From Aphodoplasma sp045541115 (GTDB lineage Bacteria > Bacillota > Clostridia > UBA1381 > UMGS1253): 64,000 nucleotides of DNA. Under the pieces are notes generated by a model. It did not search any database, was not told where the DNA came from, and saw only the letters and a list, made by a program, of their open reading frames with translations. The stretch spans positions 81,314 to 145,313 of the forward strand of contig JAZQIM010000015.1 of assembly GCA_045541115.1 (NCBI GenBank), in the 5' to 3' direction. Each line of letters starts with the position of its first letter. Positions within the stretch are counted from its first letter, which is position 1. This document shows positions 49,181-58,291 of the stretch, piece after piece. A program made the translations under genes and the position numbers.

Positions 49181-50335
49181 TTATACGTGACAATCTACAC
49201 CGACAATGACGGTTTCGTCAGGTATGGAGTCAACAAACGCATCCAATTTCCTGCGCCATTCGATGTAGTATTTCTTTTGGAGCTTGTTGTAGCGTTTTCT
49301 GCTTTTTTTATGTCGCCAAGCTTCCTCACGCTCGTGGTATCCGTCTTCGTCCAGAAATCCGTATGAAAGATGTGGATATTTGAACTTAAATTTGAGATTC
49401 TTTCTTTTCAGGTAAGCATCAAGAGTTTCACCCTCAATATACACGATGTCACCAAAGTAAAAGATTTTATTATCTTCAATCTTACAATGCCAATCTTCGG
49501 GAAGAATGCCTGTTTTGTAGGCATTCTCGACTTTATAGAAGGTTTTTGTCGCACTTTCAATCTCCCATTCGTGCATTGCTTGCCACTGAATATCCTTTTT
49601 TCTCGCAGCAGCTACCCAATGATAGCCTTCTGGTGCTTCATACTCTTTATCTGAATTGCACCAACTACGTTCGCCGATGGAATATTCTTCGCAATCATCT
49701 TTTACCAAAAACATTTTTGGCCAGCGACCACCGATAACACACCAATCATAGAAAGCATTGGGATTATAGGTATATCCGTATCCACCGAAATGCTCGTTAT
49801 ATGTGAAACCTTTGCCTTTTTCAGCAAACTCTTCAAAGGATTTGTACAACTTTTTATATGGGTATTTCAAGATTGCGGTCATCTTTTTAGCTTTCTTAGA
49901 ACGCTTATCATGCTTGAGCTGACCGAAATTCTTCTGATATACCTTTCCGTCATCATGAATACAAAACTTATGTCGAAGAATTCTGCAGTCTGCAGGAAGA
50001 ATTGAACCGTTAGGCAGCTTTATGCAATCAGTACATTCTGTTTCATACTGCCTTCTTAATTCCTCTGTTTCATCCTCAAACTCCAAATATCTCGTATCCT
50101 CAGTTTGTTCATTATACGGTTCCATTTTGTTGTACATAAGAACCTCAACACACCTTGCAAATTCAGTTTTGAGACCTCTTAAACGCCTGATTTCTATATC
50201 AAGCATTATATCTCTTTCGGTAGATGTAGCTTGTTTTGATTCAAGCTGCTCTATTTGTTTTTCTATAAACAAATCAACAATGGCGTTAGGTTCTAATTTG
50301 GGAACTTCTACTGTTACCAATGTAGTAAAATGCAT
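49181..50335 (-). CDS. Hypothetical protein of the mobile element
   Basis: 384 residues, rich in Lys, Glu and Tyr. It contains a helical region to about 95, a CTDCIKLPNG motif, and NAFYDWCVIGGRWPKMF near 215, a segment seen in uncharacterised phage and element proteins. The C-terminal third is very basic (HKKSRKRYNKLQKKYYIEWR). Not recognised. ATG 50335 has GGAGA upstream. Confidence 0.5.
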   Translation of the reverse strand: MHFTTLVTVEVPKLEPNAIVDLFIEKQIEQLESKQATSTERDIMLDIEIRRLRGLKTEFARCVEVLMYNKMEPYNEQTEDTRYLEFEDETEELRRQYETECTDCIKLPNGSILPADCRILRHKFCIHDDGKVYQKNFGQLKHDKRSKKAKKMTAILKYPYKKLYKSFEEFAEKGKGFTYNEHFGGYGYTYNPNAFYDWCVIGGRWPKMFLVKDDCEEYSIGERSWCNSDKEYEAPEGYHWVAAARKKDIQWQAMHEWEIESATKTFYKVENAYKTGILPEDWHCKIEDNKIFYFGDIVYIEGETLDAYLKRKNLKFKFKYPHLSYGFLDEDGYHEREEAWRHKKSRKRYNKLQKKYYIEWRRKLDAFVDSIPDETVIVGVDCHV

Positions 50336-50365
50336 AAATAAATCTCCTCTCGTGATGGACACACC

Positions 50366-50395
50366 ACGGGCAACAGCAGATAAGCAGTTGCCCGT
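50366..50395 (-). repeat. Hairpin after the VWA gene
   Basis: Perfect 9-bp arms ACGGGCAAC / GTTGCCCGT with a 12-nt loop between the VWA gene and the next gene. No T-tract follows, so mRNA processing or protection is as likely as termination. Confidence 0.55.
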
Positions 50396-50436
50396 AAGGT
50401 CCTTTTATTTACCCACAAATGGGCAACTGTTCTATA

Positions 50437-52737
50437 TTAAAACTGTAAGTGTTTCTTGATTATTGATGTCAGCTTTATGGGGAGCTGTGAAAGATCGGTT
50501 ATGTCCATAAAAGAGTTACCGTAAATTCTTTCGATGTTTTCCTTGTCATCTCCAATGGCTGCAGCAACAAATAAAATACCTTTGCGTTGGTATTCCTGTT
50601 TAATTCCGCGAAGGTCTTCTTCGGCGGCGGTACCACTGTATCCTGAATGTGCAGGTTGACCATCCGAAACCAGTATGAGAATTTTCACATCCTCAGACCG
50701 CTTGGACAGTCGCTCAGCTACAAACCTGAGTGCAGCACCGTCTCGGTTACTTCCTCTGGCATGAATATCCATCAAACGGTATTTATCATCATTATCAAAG
50801 CCGTCAAATTCAGCATAAGAATGCAGATGAACGTCATTACCACTTGTAGAATGGCCATAAATCATAACCGGAATATCAAGGCTTTCACAGAAATCATGTA
50901 GGATGATAGCGGCGGCTCTTGCATAAGTACAACGGTCAGCGCAACCCATCGAACCAGATTCATCAAGCAGGAGTCCTACTGATAATTCAGGAATTTCGTT
51001 TGGAAGTGCGTTTTTAGAAAAAACCTTGCCATCATTACGGGGCAATGCTCTGACTTCGAGCCTTCGTCCCATCATAAGCCCGGTTTGTTTTCCACCGCGT
51101 CTGTAATCATCAAACTGCCGCATAATACTCCTTTTCAGTTGTTTTGAGATAGCAAGCAATGGAGCTGCTATTTCATTAAACTGATCTACAAGGTCTTCAT
51201 CAACAGAATTGATACGGTTGACACGAATGCCGACACCGCTGTGAATATCGCCGTATGAAATGTTTTGAGCCACATCACGAAGTTCTTTGATTCTGGCATT
51301 TTCAAGCTCTTCACAAGCCGCTTTTTCTGCCATTTTATCAAGAAGTCTTTCAATGTCTGATGCTGCTTTATCATATTTCTGGCGCTGATATTCCATGTCG
51401 TATTCAACAGTTCCGCCTTCAGGTGTAGAAACTGTGTCTGTTTGGTGGTATGGAATTCGTCCACCTTCAGAGGCACTAACATCCTGCTTTGAACCGTCAT
51501 TCATACAACCGCCCAACGGATCAAGACCGTCTTCTACTTTTCCTTCAGGAAGCTCACCTCCAGACTCAGACTGACTTTTTTCATTTTCAGTTTCAGTCTG
51601 GGAAGAAGCGTTTTCGCCACCGGCACTATTTTCAGAGCCCGCAGCTTCATTGCTTTCCTCAGATTTTCCTGCATCAGCTTTGGTTTTTGCACGTTTGAGC
51701 GACGTTGCGGTATTACCGGTGCCACCTGAAGCCTGGGCAACAGGAGTGCTGTCGCCAGTACCAATCGCAGAGCCACCCGGCATACCACCAAGCATACCTG
51801 AAAGAATCTCTGAAAGAGTGCTTGAAGAACCTGAAGCAGTAGCTTCATCACGACGTTTCTGGCATTCTATTAGATAATCTTCGATGTATCTCCAGCAATG
51901 TACAATAATGTAGTTGGTAACTCTTAACCTATCTTTTGCAGAATTACTCATAAGAGCGTTGTCTATGTCAAGGATAAGGTCAAAAACGGTTTTAATTCGC
52001 TCATCGTTGAGCGGTTCATCACCGTATTTTATTTCACCGAATTTAACATAAGACAATATATTCTGCATAATGCTCTCAAAGATATGTCTTTTGCCATCGT
52101 TTTCTTCCTCAATTAGCTGTGTTACAGTAGGCATCTGCTCAAAATGTATCTCTCTGAGGCTTTCCAAACCGTATTTAAGCGTGCCGGGGAAATTTAAGAG
52201 CATTCGGTCTTCGATATACCCGTCTTCGATTATATTACTGATTTCTGCCGCAATGTATTGAAGAGTTTCCATAGCTTCCTTACTATAAAGCGCATAGTCC
52301 CAAACACCAACTTCGTTCCTTATGTCTGCGCTTGTCTTCAGGATTGGTTTTTCTGGGAACCATTTTTCCTGACCAAGCAAATTAAGATGTGTTTGCTGAG
52401 CAAGAAAGTCTGTATAAAGAACATGTCCAAGCTCGTGAGCGAAGAAACCGCATACTACTTGGTAGCGGTTTTCGCGCCCTCTGACTTTAGTAATGAACTT
52501 ATGACCGCAATTGATAATAATAACTCTGTTGTTTGTCATTGCGGTCAGTGGACTGTCAGGCTCCCATACCAGATTAACGTGAACACGGCGGTTATATTTA
52601 TACCGCCGCGTCTGTGCCGCCGCCATATCTTCAAAGTGTCCCGCCAGAAGACGGGACGTGAAGAATTGACGATCTGTTATTTTACTACGCTTTTCATTCA
52701 AGCGTTGTTTGACTAATTTGTGATTCACCCTTGCCAT
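50437..52737 (-). CDS. CobT/COG3864-like protein: metallopeptidase motif plus VWA domain, partner of a MoxR-type ATPase
   Basis: 766 residues in three parts. The N-terminal third has a zinc-peptidase motif FFAHELGHVLYTD (residues 99-111). The middle (about 320-450) is a low-complexity Ser/Gly/Glu/Thr linker. The C-terminal third is a von Willebrand A domain with an intact MIDAS motif LLLDESGSMG (near 585). Together with the AAA+ gene just upstream this resembles MoxR-VWA chaperone pairs and CobS-CobT. The target is unknown. It starts behind AAAGGAGG, 27 bp after the ATPase gene. Confidence 0.8.
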   Translation of the reverse strand: MARVNHKLVKQRLNEKRSKITDRQFFTSRLLAGHFEDMAAAQTRRYKYNRRVHVNLVWEPDSPLTAMTNNRVIIINCGHKFITKVRGRENRYQVVCGFFAHELGHVLYTDFLAQQTHLNLLGQEKWFPEKPILKTSADIRNEVGVWDYALYSKEAMETLQYIAAEISNIIEDGYIEDRMLLNFPGTLKYGLESLREIHFEQMPTVTQLIEEENDGKRHIFESIMQNILSYVKFGEIKYGDEPLNDERIKTVFDLILDIDNALMSNSAKDRLRVTNYIIVHCWRYIEDYLIECQKRRDEATASGSSSTLSEILSGMLGGMPGGSAIGTGDSTPVAQASGGTGNTATSLKRAKTKADAGKSEESNEAAGSENSAGGENASSQTETENEKSQSESGGELPEGKVEDGLDPLGGCMNDGSKQDVSASEGGRIPYHQTDTVSTPEGGTVEYDMEYQRQKYDKAASDIERLLDKMAEKAACEELENARIKELRDVAQNISYGDIHSGVGIRVNRINSVDEDLVDQFNEIAAPLLAISKQLKRSIMRQFDDYRRGGKQTGLMMGRRLEVRALPRNDGKVFSKNALPNEIPELSVGLLLDESGSMGCADRCTYARAAAIILHDFCESLDIPVMIYGHSTSGNDVHLHSYAEFDGFDNDDKYRLMDIHARGSNRDGAALRFVAERLSKRSEDVKILILVSDGQPAHSGYSGTAAEEDLRGIKQEYQRKGILFVAAAIGDDKENIERIYGNSFMDITDLSQLPIKLTSIIKKHLQF

Positions 52738-52764
52738 TATAGGGTTAACCTCCTTTCAAAGAAT

Positions 52765-54639
52765 TTATGCTGTGGCCTTTTTCCTCGGTGGAGCAAATAT
52801 AGGCTCAAGCACAGATGTTATCATTGCCTCACGTTCAAGTTCATCCGTGGTGGCTTTGCTGATGATAGTGTATAATGCCGATTCATAGACATTATTGGTA
52901 ATTGCACTGCTTTCAATCCAGTCGATAAGGCTTCGCATACCATACGAACCATCGGTCACTCCATGTGTTCTGCAGTATTCTGCAAGGTCATTTACAACCT
53001 GAACCATCTGGCTTACCTGGTATTCATCGGTAGCACCTGTAACACTCATTGCACGTTGGATCATAACATCGGGAGACGGTGCTTCAACATCACACACCAG
53101 ACTCATTCTGTCAATAACGGACTGGTTCATGCCACGACAACCCTCGTAACTGATGTTTGTTGTTACTATAACAACTGCATCAGGATGTCGTTCAATGACT
53201 TCACCCGTTGGAAGAGTTATAGAACCGGTCTGCTCCAAGAGAGAGTTAAGACCAACCAAAACACCGGGTTGCATAATCGTGGTAGGCTCCTGAACCTCAA
53301 CAACATATCCGTTTTTCAGCGCCATAAGAAAATCAGTTTCAACATAGGTAAAGCTCTGTCCTTGTGAATTGCTTGTTTCATCGCGCTTTGAAAGTTCCTT
53401 GATTTTATCAGTAACCTTATTAAGCACAATTCGCATACAATCCTGTGTGGATGCAGTAGGTTTGTCCTGTCCTGTCAGTGCTTTATATACACCTTGAGGA
53501 TCATAGTCCATATCATCCAAATCAGGTAGGTTCATAAGCTTTGCTACATTAGCGTAGTTGATACCACCCATAGCCTTCAACTGCTGGCGTTCACGGTCAA
53601 GCTGTGCATCTCCCGTAGAGCTTGCTTCTGCATCCGGGAATATCTGACCGATAAAATCGTAGATTTCCGTTCCAGCCGAGCAAGTGTATTTCTTATACGG
53701 AAGACCGAGTCCCGCAGCAACAGCTTTAGCACCCATAGTTTTACCTGTACCTGCAGGTCCGCGCAAGAGAAAGTTTCTCATCTGCATGGATTTTCCTGTG
53801 GTGCATTGAGCGTGTTTGCAAATATCCACAACCTCCGGAGGTATGATATACCATTCAGGAAGCTTTGGAACCATCAATTCTTCTTCGGGTGAAAGTACCC
53901 TTGAAGTATTTAATGTGTATTTGCTTACAAAATCAGTATGCTCAATAAAGGTGCTTGCCTTTTTGATAGGTGCAGGTCCCGTTGAACCGAAAATGGTAAA
54001 TTCACCCGCAAGTACTGCATGAGGTGTAAAACTACCTGAATCAATGTGGCTGCGTGCAACTCGCATGATATTGCCGGACTTGTCAATTTCCAAAGGCACA
54101 TGCGCGGAACAACCATCGTCTTTGATACGCCTGTACGCATTATCACACATATACGCCATCGCATTAGTAGTTGCTGTCATGTCCGTATAACCCACAAGGA
54201 ACTGATCGTAATACGCATCGAAATTTTCCTTAAACTCATCATCTACTAAAAGCGCAGGAAGCATAGCCATTATAATAGCTGCACCATCTCTGGCTGAGTT
54301 GTGTGCGACATAAGACTCAATTACTTCTGTACTTTTGTCATATACACTCGCGAGAATCGTACCGTTCGTGCTGTCATACACTACGATATGAAACTCTTCA
54401 GGTGAATTTGATGATGAATATTCGGCAATTCCTTTTGCATCAAGAGTGCCATAGGCACCTTCGCCACTGCGATTCATACAAGCACATGCTGCATTAACTG
54501 CCTTTACGATGGAGGCACATAAGGTTGATTGCGTTCCGTCACCATATCTTGAAGAAACCTTGATTTTCTTGCTTTTCAGGGTGTCAAAAGGTTCAGGTAA
54601 CGGTCGGCTAAAATTAAAAACATTCGTGATATTGCTCAT
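52765..54639 (-). CDS. MoxR/CobS-type AAA+ ATPase
   Basis: 624 residues. The first 240 are a separate unrecognised domain. The AAA+ part has Walker A GPAGTGKT (residues 294-301), a long insertion, then EVQEPTTIMQPGVLVGLNSL in the Walker B area, sensor 1 IVTTNISYEGCRGM and NQSVIDRM before the arginine-finger region. The usual Asp-Glu of Walker B reads Gln-Glu here. It is expected to form a ring that acts with the VWA partner. ATG 54639 follows AAAGGAAA. Confidence 0.82.
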   Translation of the reverse strand: MSNITNVFNFSRPLPEPFDTLKSKKIKVSSRYGDGTQSTLCASIVKAVNAACACMNRSGEGAYGTLDAKGIAEYSSSNSPEEFHIVVYDSTNGTILASVYDKSTEVIESYVAHNSARDGAAIIMAMLPALLVDDEFKENFDAYYDQFLVGYTDMTATTNAMAYMCDNAYRRIKDDGCSAHVPLEIDKSGNIMRVARSHIDSGSFTPHAVLAGEFTIFGSTGPAPIKKASTFIEHTDFVSKYTLNTSRVLSPEEELMVPKLPEWYIIPPEVVDICKHAQCTTGKSMQMRNFLLRGPAGTGKTMGAKAVAAGLGLPYKKYTCSAGTEIYDFIGQIFPDAEASSTGDAQLDRERQQLKAMGGINYANVAKLMNLPDLDDMDYDPQGVYKALTGQDKPTASTQDCMRIVLNKVTDKIKELSKRDETSNSQGQSFTYVETDFLMALKNGYVVEVQEPTTIMQPGVLVGLNSLLEQTGSITLPTGEVIERHPDAVVIVTTNISYEGCRGMNQSVIDRMSLVCDVEAPSPDVMIQRAMSVTGATDEYQVSQMVQVVNDLAEYCRTHGVTDGSYGMRSLIDWIESSAITNNVYESALYTIISKATTDELEREAMITSVLEPIFAPPRKKATA

Positions 54640-54659
54640 TGTAATTTCCTTTCTGCATT

Positions 54660-55406
54660 TTACTGCGTGAGATTAATCTGTATTCCATCTGGAACACATT
54701 CAAGATTTTCGATTTCGTTCTTCTGAAGCTGCTTACACACATCAATCCAGCTTTCTTTTACTGGAAGTTCATCCGCTGTTATGAGGACAAAATTCTTGCC
54801 TTCGCCAAGTGCTTCATTACAACGGGTATTAAGCTCCATAATATGTGCCTCAACCCATTCAAAAGCAATCAGTTCATAGTTTTCCGGTAACTCTTCGTCT
54901 GCGTCGTCCAAATCATCCACATCCGTGTCATCAACAGGAACATTGGTCTCAGGTTCACCGAAAATCACATCAGTAACCTGCAGATTAACAATCACTATCC
55001 TTGCACGGTTATAACCGCCTGCACGATTTAGCAGGATGTAAACATCATCTCCGTTTTCTATAAGACTACGGGCATTTGATGACTCAAAGATCCAGCGTGC
55101 CTGCGGATACTTCTCGTGTACAAGCTCTGTTACGCGTCTGAGTATGACAGAATAAGCAAGAGCCAATACATCGTTTTGAGTGGGGATGCGTGCCGGTTCT
55201 TTTGGTGATACCGGAATCGGCTTGGGTTCAACAGGTTTGGGTTCTGCTGTTGCTTTGAAAAGCAACACAATCATCGCTACAAACAATCCGATAATCATAA
55301 GAAGCAGTATCGGCCACAATCTGCACATTAAAACAATAAGTGCAAGTGAACCCATGAGCAATAAAACTTCTCTTACAATAAATCCTTTTCCGCCGGGTAC
55401 TCTCAT
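54660..55406 (-). CDS. Membrane-anchored hypothetical protein upstream of the AAA+/VWA pair
   Basis: 248 residues. Two adjacent hydrophobic segments (about residues 12-28 and 31-50) are followed by a proline-rich linker (KPVEPKPIPVSPKEPARI) and a soluble domain with an acidic loop (DDTDVDDLDDADEELPENYE). The start overlaps the preceding stop as ATGA. It could anchor the MoxR-VWA complex to the membrane; this is inferred from order only. Confidence 0.55.
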   Translation of the reverse strand: MRVPGGKGFIVREVLLLMGSLALIVLMCRLWPILLLMIIGLFVAMIVLLFKATAEPKPVEPKPIPVSPKEPARIPTQNDVLALAYSVILRRVTELVHEKYPQARWIFESSNARSLIENGDDVYILLNRAGGYNRARIVIVNLQVTDVIFGEPETNVPVDDTDVDDLDDADEELPENYELIAFEWVEAHIMELNTRCNEALGEGKNFVLITADELPVKESWIDVCKQLQKNEIENLECVPDGIQINLTQ

Positions 55407-55786
55407 ATCGCATTTCTCCTTTGGGTTCTGGATAACGGAATATACACATGAATAACATACACGCTTTTTCCGTCTCGGTTCGATTTTGTGATAACTGCAG
55501 CAGAATTTGCATCATCAAACATTGCCATTGACATACCAAGTGTTCCTGCAAGCGCACTGCCGAGAAGTGTCTGGCTGTCATGACCATCAGATGAAGCGAG
55601 AGTTGTGAGAAAGCTCATTGGCTCATTATATGTCCTGATAACATACTGCTTGTTGAGAGAAATATGAACCATGATGATTTTAAGTTCTTCCTCAGTAAGA
55701 CAGTTATCCGACTTTTCTAAAAGAGCGTTCTTGAGCTTTAGGTTCTTTTCCTCATCGGTCATGAGGACAAAGTTTTCGTTAGTCAT
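55403..55786 (-). CDS. Hypothetical protein, first gene of the AAA+/VWA unit
   Basis: 127 residues, soluble, no recognised domain; includes an Ala/Gly/Met stretch (LLGSALAGTLGMSMAMFDD). Its TGA overlaps the next ATG. It follows ssb after an intrinsic terminator (55813-55852), so expression depends on readthrough or an unseen promoter. AGGAGG precedes the ATG. Confidence 0.55.
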   Translation of the reverse strand: MTNENFVLMTDEEKNLKLKNALLEKSDNCLTEEELKIIMVHISLNKQYVIRTYNEPMSFLTTLASSDGHDSQTLLGSALAGTLGMSMAMFDDANSAAVITKSNRDGKSVYVIHVYIPLSRTQRRNAI

Positions 55787-55812
55787 ACAAATACCTCCTT
55801 ATAGACGCAAAA

Positions 55813-55852
55813 AAGCGCACACAAGTCCGTTGATAGAAACTCATGTGCGCTT
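55813..55852 (-). terminator. Terminator between ssb and the AAA+/VWA unit
   Basis: AAGCGCACA / TGTGCGCTT arms around a 22-nt loop, followed by TTTTTT on the minus strand. It would limit transcription of the genes beyond ssb. Confidence 0.8.
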
Positions 55853-55883
55853 AATTCACGCCGGATTTCACTTTAGCTCCTTA

Positions 55884-56393
55884 TTAGTTCTCGTCGAACA
55901 TTCCGCCACTGCCACCGAAATTCTGGAAACCAGTAAAATTATTGTCGGTAGGTGTAGCATCCTGACCGGGAGTACCGGAAGCTGCGGGGGCATTTGCATT
56001 GCCAGTGTTGCCGTTCTGACCATTCTTGTTTGCGGAACCATCCTTCGGTTTTCCTGCACCTGCATACTCAATGTCATCAAGAATGATAACAGTAGCAGTT
56101 TTCGGATTTCCGTCATTGTCGGTCCAGCTTTCTTCGTCAAGTCTTCCGAGGATATTGATAAATGCACCTTCTTCAAGGTTCATCTTCTCAATGCGGTCGC
56201 ACAATCCATTGTACGCCTTGACGGTGTAATTGAGCCAGCGGGCATTGTTTTCGGCACGCGAGTCGTAGATCTTTTTACCAATACGGAATCTTACGCTCCT
56301 TGTGTTGGTACTTTCGTCCTTAAAGAACTTGAGTGCCGGGTTGTTGTCGTATCCCTTTGAGATAACGACGTTTGTTGAGAATACTTTCAACAT
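55884..56393 (-). CDS. ssb: Single-stranded DNA-binding protein
   Basis: 169 residues with an OB fold (SVRFRIGKKIYDSRAENNARW, WLNYTVKAYNGLCDRI, GAFINILGRLDEESWTDNDG) and a glycine/asparagine-rich flexible tail ending in GGMFDEN, close to but not exactly the acidic SSB tip. It protects single strands during element replication or transfer. It is the first gene after copy 2 of the duplicated leader; ATG 56393 has AAGGAG upstream. Confidence 0.85.
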   Translation of the reverse strand: MLKVFSTNVVISKGYDNNPALKFFKDESTNTRSVRFRIGKKIYDSRAENNARWLNYTVKAYNGLCDRIEKMNLEEGAFINILGRLDEESWTDNDGNPKTATVIILDDIEYAGAGKPKDGSANKNGQNGNTGNANAPAASGTPGQDATPTDNNFTGFQNFGGSGGMFDEN

Positions 56394-56484
56394 GAGAAAA
56401 ACTCCTTCCTTGCAGGGATTACCTGCTATAAAATAATTAATATATTTCAACCCGTAAACGGGGAGAAATCCAGAAAATAAAAAA

Positions 56485-56517
56485 AGTGCCAAAAAGCACG
56501 AATGTGCTCATTGACAC
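56485..56517 (-). terminator. Leader terminator, copy 2
   Basis: On the minus strand GTGTCAA...TGGCAC encloses AGCAC-ATTC-GTGCT, followed by seven T residues. It lies between the copy 2 promoter and ssb. A second small hairpin CCCGTTTACGGG follows at about 56453-56464. Confidence 0.75.
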
Positions 56518-56606
56518 TTTGTAAACTTGGAAAACTGTGATTTCTCTGTGGAAACCTTGAAACTTATATAATTATTATAGCATACTAATTGGAATTAGTC
56601 AATCCA
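56512..56606 (-). promoter_or_regulatory. Duplicated promoter-leader block, copy 2
   Basis: Minus-strand TTGACT (56597-56602) and TATAAT (56574-56579), 17-bp spacing, with the same 60-base leader and the same distances as copy 1 at 46150-46244. It drives ssb. Confidence 0.8.
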
Positions 56607-56616
56607 CTGCGAAAAA

Positions 56617-56778
56617 TTATACAGAAATTGTTTTTTCAATCTCTGTTTTTGCAAAATCAAGTACGACCATTGCTCGCGTCATATCTATTCCAAGACTACC
56701 ATCAGGCTTTTCACTTTCGGTGATAAGCTTGCGTATGTCATCAAGCGTCTCAAGTAACTTTTCTTTGCTAATATCCAA
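56617..56778 (-). CDS. Small 53-residue acidic helical protein
   Basis: Reads MDISKEKLLETLDDIRKLIT and continues to EIEKTISV, starting at TTG 56778 behind GGAGGAG at good spacing. It begins immediately after the stop of the membrane protein gene and reaches to the ssb promoter. Amphipathic helices, no recognised family. Confidence 0.5.
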   Translation of the reverse strand: MDISKEKLLETLDDIRKLITESEKPDGSLGIDMTRAMVVLDFAKTEIEKTISV

Positions 56779-56781
56779 ATT

Positions 56782-57213
56782 CTACTCCTCCTTATCAACA
56801 GAAACTCCATAAAACTCATTAGCTATGTAAGTACCGTTCTGATTATATAACGGTGACTTTTTGGATATGTACACGGTTATAGCATCTCCAATACTTATAT
56901 TCTTTATACTGTAATGAGCATTGAGCTTCAGTTTCTTATCTTCTGCCTTTATTGTAATTGACTTAATCCGTCTTCTGAAAGGAGTTTTTTCCACTTCGGA
57001 GCATACCCCCTTGATCTCAAGGTAATTACCAGCAATACAATTATAAAACAGAATCGCAGTTTTTACAATTAGTAAAACACTTAAAATTAAACACGGAAGT
57101 GCCAAAACTACATCAGAAAAGCAGAAAATCACTATAAAAAACAATAATACTGCAAGAGTTGCAATTAAAATGTTTATTGCAATACGCTTTTTGAGTAGTA
57201 TCGGCAGCTTCAT
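56782..57213 (-). CDS. Hypothetical membrane protein (two-span)
   Basis: 143 residues: two hydrophobic helices (about 14-33 and 37-58) then a soluble beta-rich domain (KSITIKAEDKKLKLNAHYSI, GDAITVYISKKSPLYNQNG), a layout like small OB-type or NfeD-like membrane proteins, though not assigned. The ATG at 57213 was preferred; a longer frame overlaps the upstream gene. Confidence 0.5.
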   Translation of the reverse strand: MKLPILLKKRIAINILIATLAVLLFFIVIFCFSDVVLALPCLILSVLLIVKTAILFYNCIAGNYLEIKGVCSEVEKTPFRRRIKSITIKAEDKKLKLNAHYSIKNISIGDAITVYISKKSPLYNQNGTYIANEFYGVSVDKEE

Positions 57214-57238
57214 ATAAAGCTCTTTCAGAAATATCACC

Positions 57239-57802
57239 TCACAGCATAACAATTCTCTTTTTAGAAAGGAGCAGCAAGAGCGAACAGACAACTTCGTTTC
57301 TGCATTTTGCATGTCCCATCTGATTTTCGAGAATGTTATCGAAAATAGTATCCTTGGTATATATGGTTTCTACAAGTGCCTGTGCATTTTCCTCATAGAA
57401 CAGATTATCCGTGGGCTTTACTTTGTTTTCTACAAGATACATCAGTTCTGCAGTAGAAAGGCGGAGGCCTGCATTATCAAGCCATACCATTACAATCCTT
57501 TCACATTTAGAAAGTGGCTTTTTAATAAGATTTGTTTTTGCAGGGCAACAGATACACCTGGTAAGAATATGATACTGTGCTGTTTCATCAGTTGTATCCT
57601 CATATTCTGCAAGGCCCATTTCATACAGACTGTGGATAGCACTGCATTTTTTCTTATCGTCCGTAGAAATCATATTAAATCTGCCACTGAGCCAGATTTC
57701 TGCCTCAAGTCCTGTAAGAGTAATAACTGTATTTCCGCGTGCAACACGAACCTCATCCATGGTTGAATTTTTGCACAAAACACCTTTTGATAAATATAAC
57801 AT
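57239..57802 (-). CDS. Hypothetical protein with cysteine motif
   Basis: 187 residues with N-terminal DEVRVARGNTVITLTGLEAE, a CICCPAK cysteine cluster near 95 and a predicted helical C-terminus. Not recognised. GAGGTG precedes ATG 57802. Confidence 0.5.
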   Translation of the reverse strand: MLYLSKGVLCKNSTMDEVRVARGNTVITLTGLEAEIWLSGRFNMISTDDKKKCSAIHSLYEMGLAEYEDTTDETAQYHILTRCICCPAKTNLIKKPLSKCERIVMVWLDNAGLRLSTAELMYLVENKVKPTDNLFYEENAQALVETIYTKDTIFDNILENQMGHAKCRNEVVCSLLLLLSKKRIVML

Positions 57803-57856
57803 AGAAAATCACCTCATAATAATTACACACTTTTCTATGTCGTTTTACAACATCAG

Positions 57857-58225
57857 TTACATTAAATACATTGCTGCCACACAAATACTAATGGCAACAA
57901 TAACCCCAACAATGATTATAATGAGGTTTTTAACCGTCTGTTTATCAAGTCCTTGCCGCTCCACATTTTCATCAACGGGAAGGACATCATCATAATATCC
58001 ATCATAGCCATCATCAACAATTTCTGGAGTTCCTTCCTCAAGGTTTTTTTCTTCGGGAATCTCATTCTTTGAACCCTTTGTTTTAGTTTTCTTTTTTCTC
58101 TCGGAAGGTGGCTTCTTTTCGGATTTTGCTTTTGTTTTTCGTCCTTTGATAGACTTACCACATTCTGAGCAAAAAGAAACAGTGCCGCCTAAAAGGTCAG
58201 CACCGCAATAGGGACAATATTTCAT
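57857..58225 (-). CDS. Tail-anchored zinc-ribbon protein
   Basis: 122 residues: an N-terminal zinc ribbon (CPYCGADL...CSECGKSI, residues 4-25), a highly charged Lys/Glu/Asp linker and one C-terminal hydrophobic helix (about residues 99-121, NLIIIIVGVIVAISICVAAM) with no lumenal tail. Domain order matches zinc_ribbon_2 membrane proteins of unknown role. It has its own promoter at 58292-58320 with a hairpin at the transcript's 5' end. Confidence 0.7.
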   Translation of the reverse strand: MKYCPYCGADLLGGTVSFCSECGKSIKGRKTKAKSEKKPPSERKKKTKTKGSKNEIPEEKNLEEGTPEIVDDGYDGYYDDVLPVDENVERQGLDKQTVKNLIIIIVGVIVAISICVAAMYLM

Positions 58226-58252
58226 TATACAGCACTCCTTTGCATAAAAATA

Positions 58253-58279
58253 AAGTGGATTCAATAACTGAACCCACTT
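58253..58279 (-). terminator. Hairpin with T-tract at the 5' end of the zinc-ribbon transcript
   Basis: 11-bp stem (AAGTGGGTTCA / TGAATCCACTT on the minus strand, one G-T pair) with a 5-nt loop, followed by TTTATTTTT. It lies between the promoter and the start codon, starting only a few bases after the predicted transcription start. Confidence 0.65.
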
Positions 58280-58291
58280 ATGGACGATACT

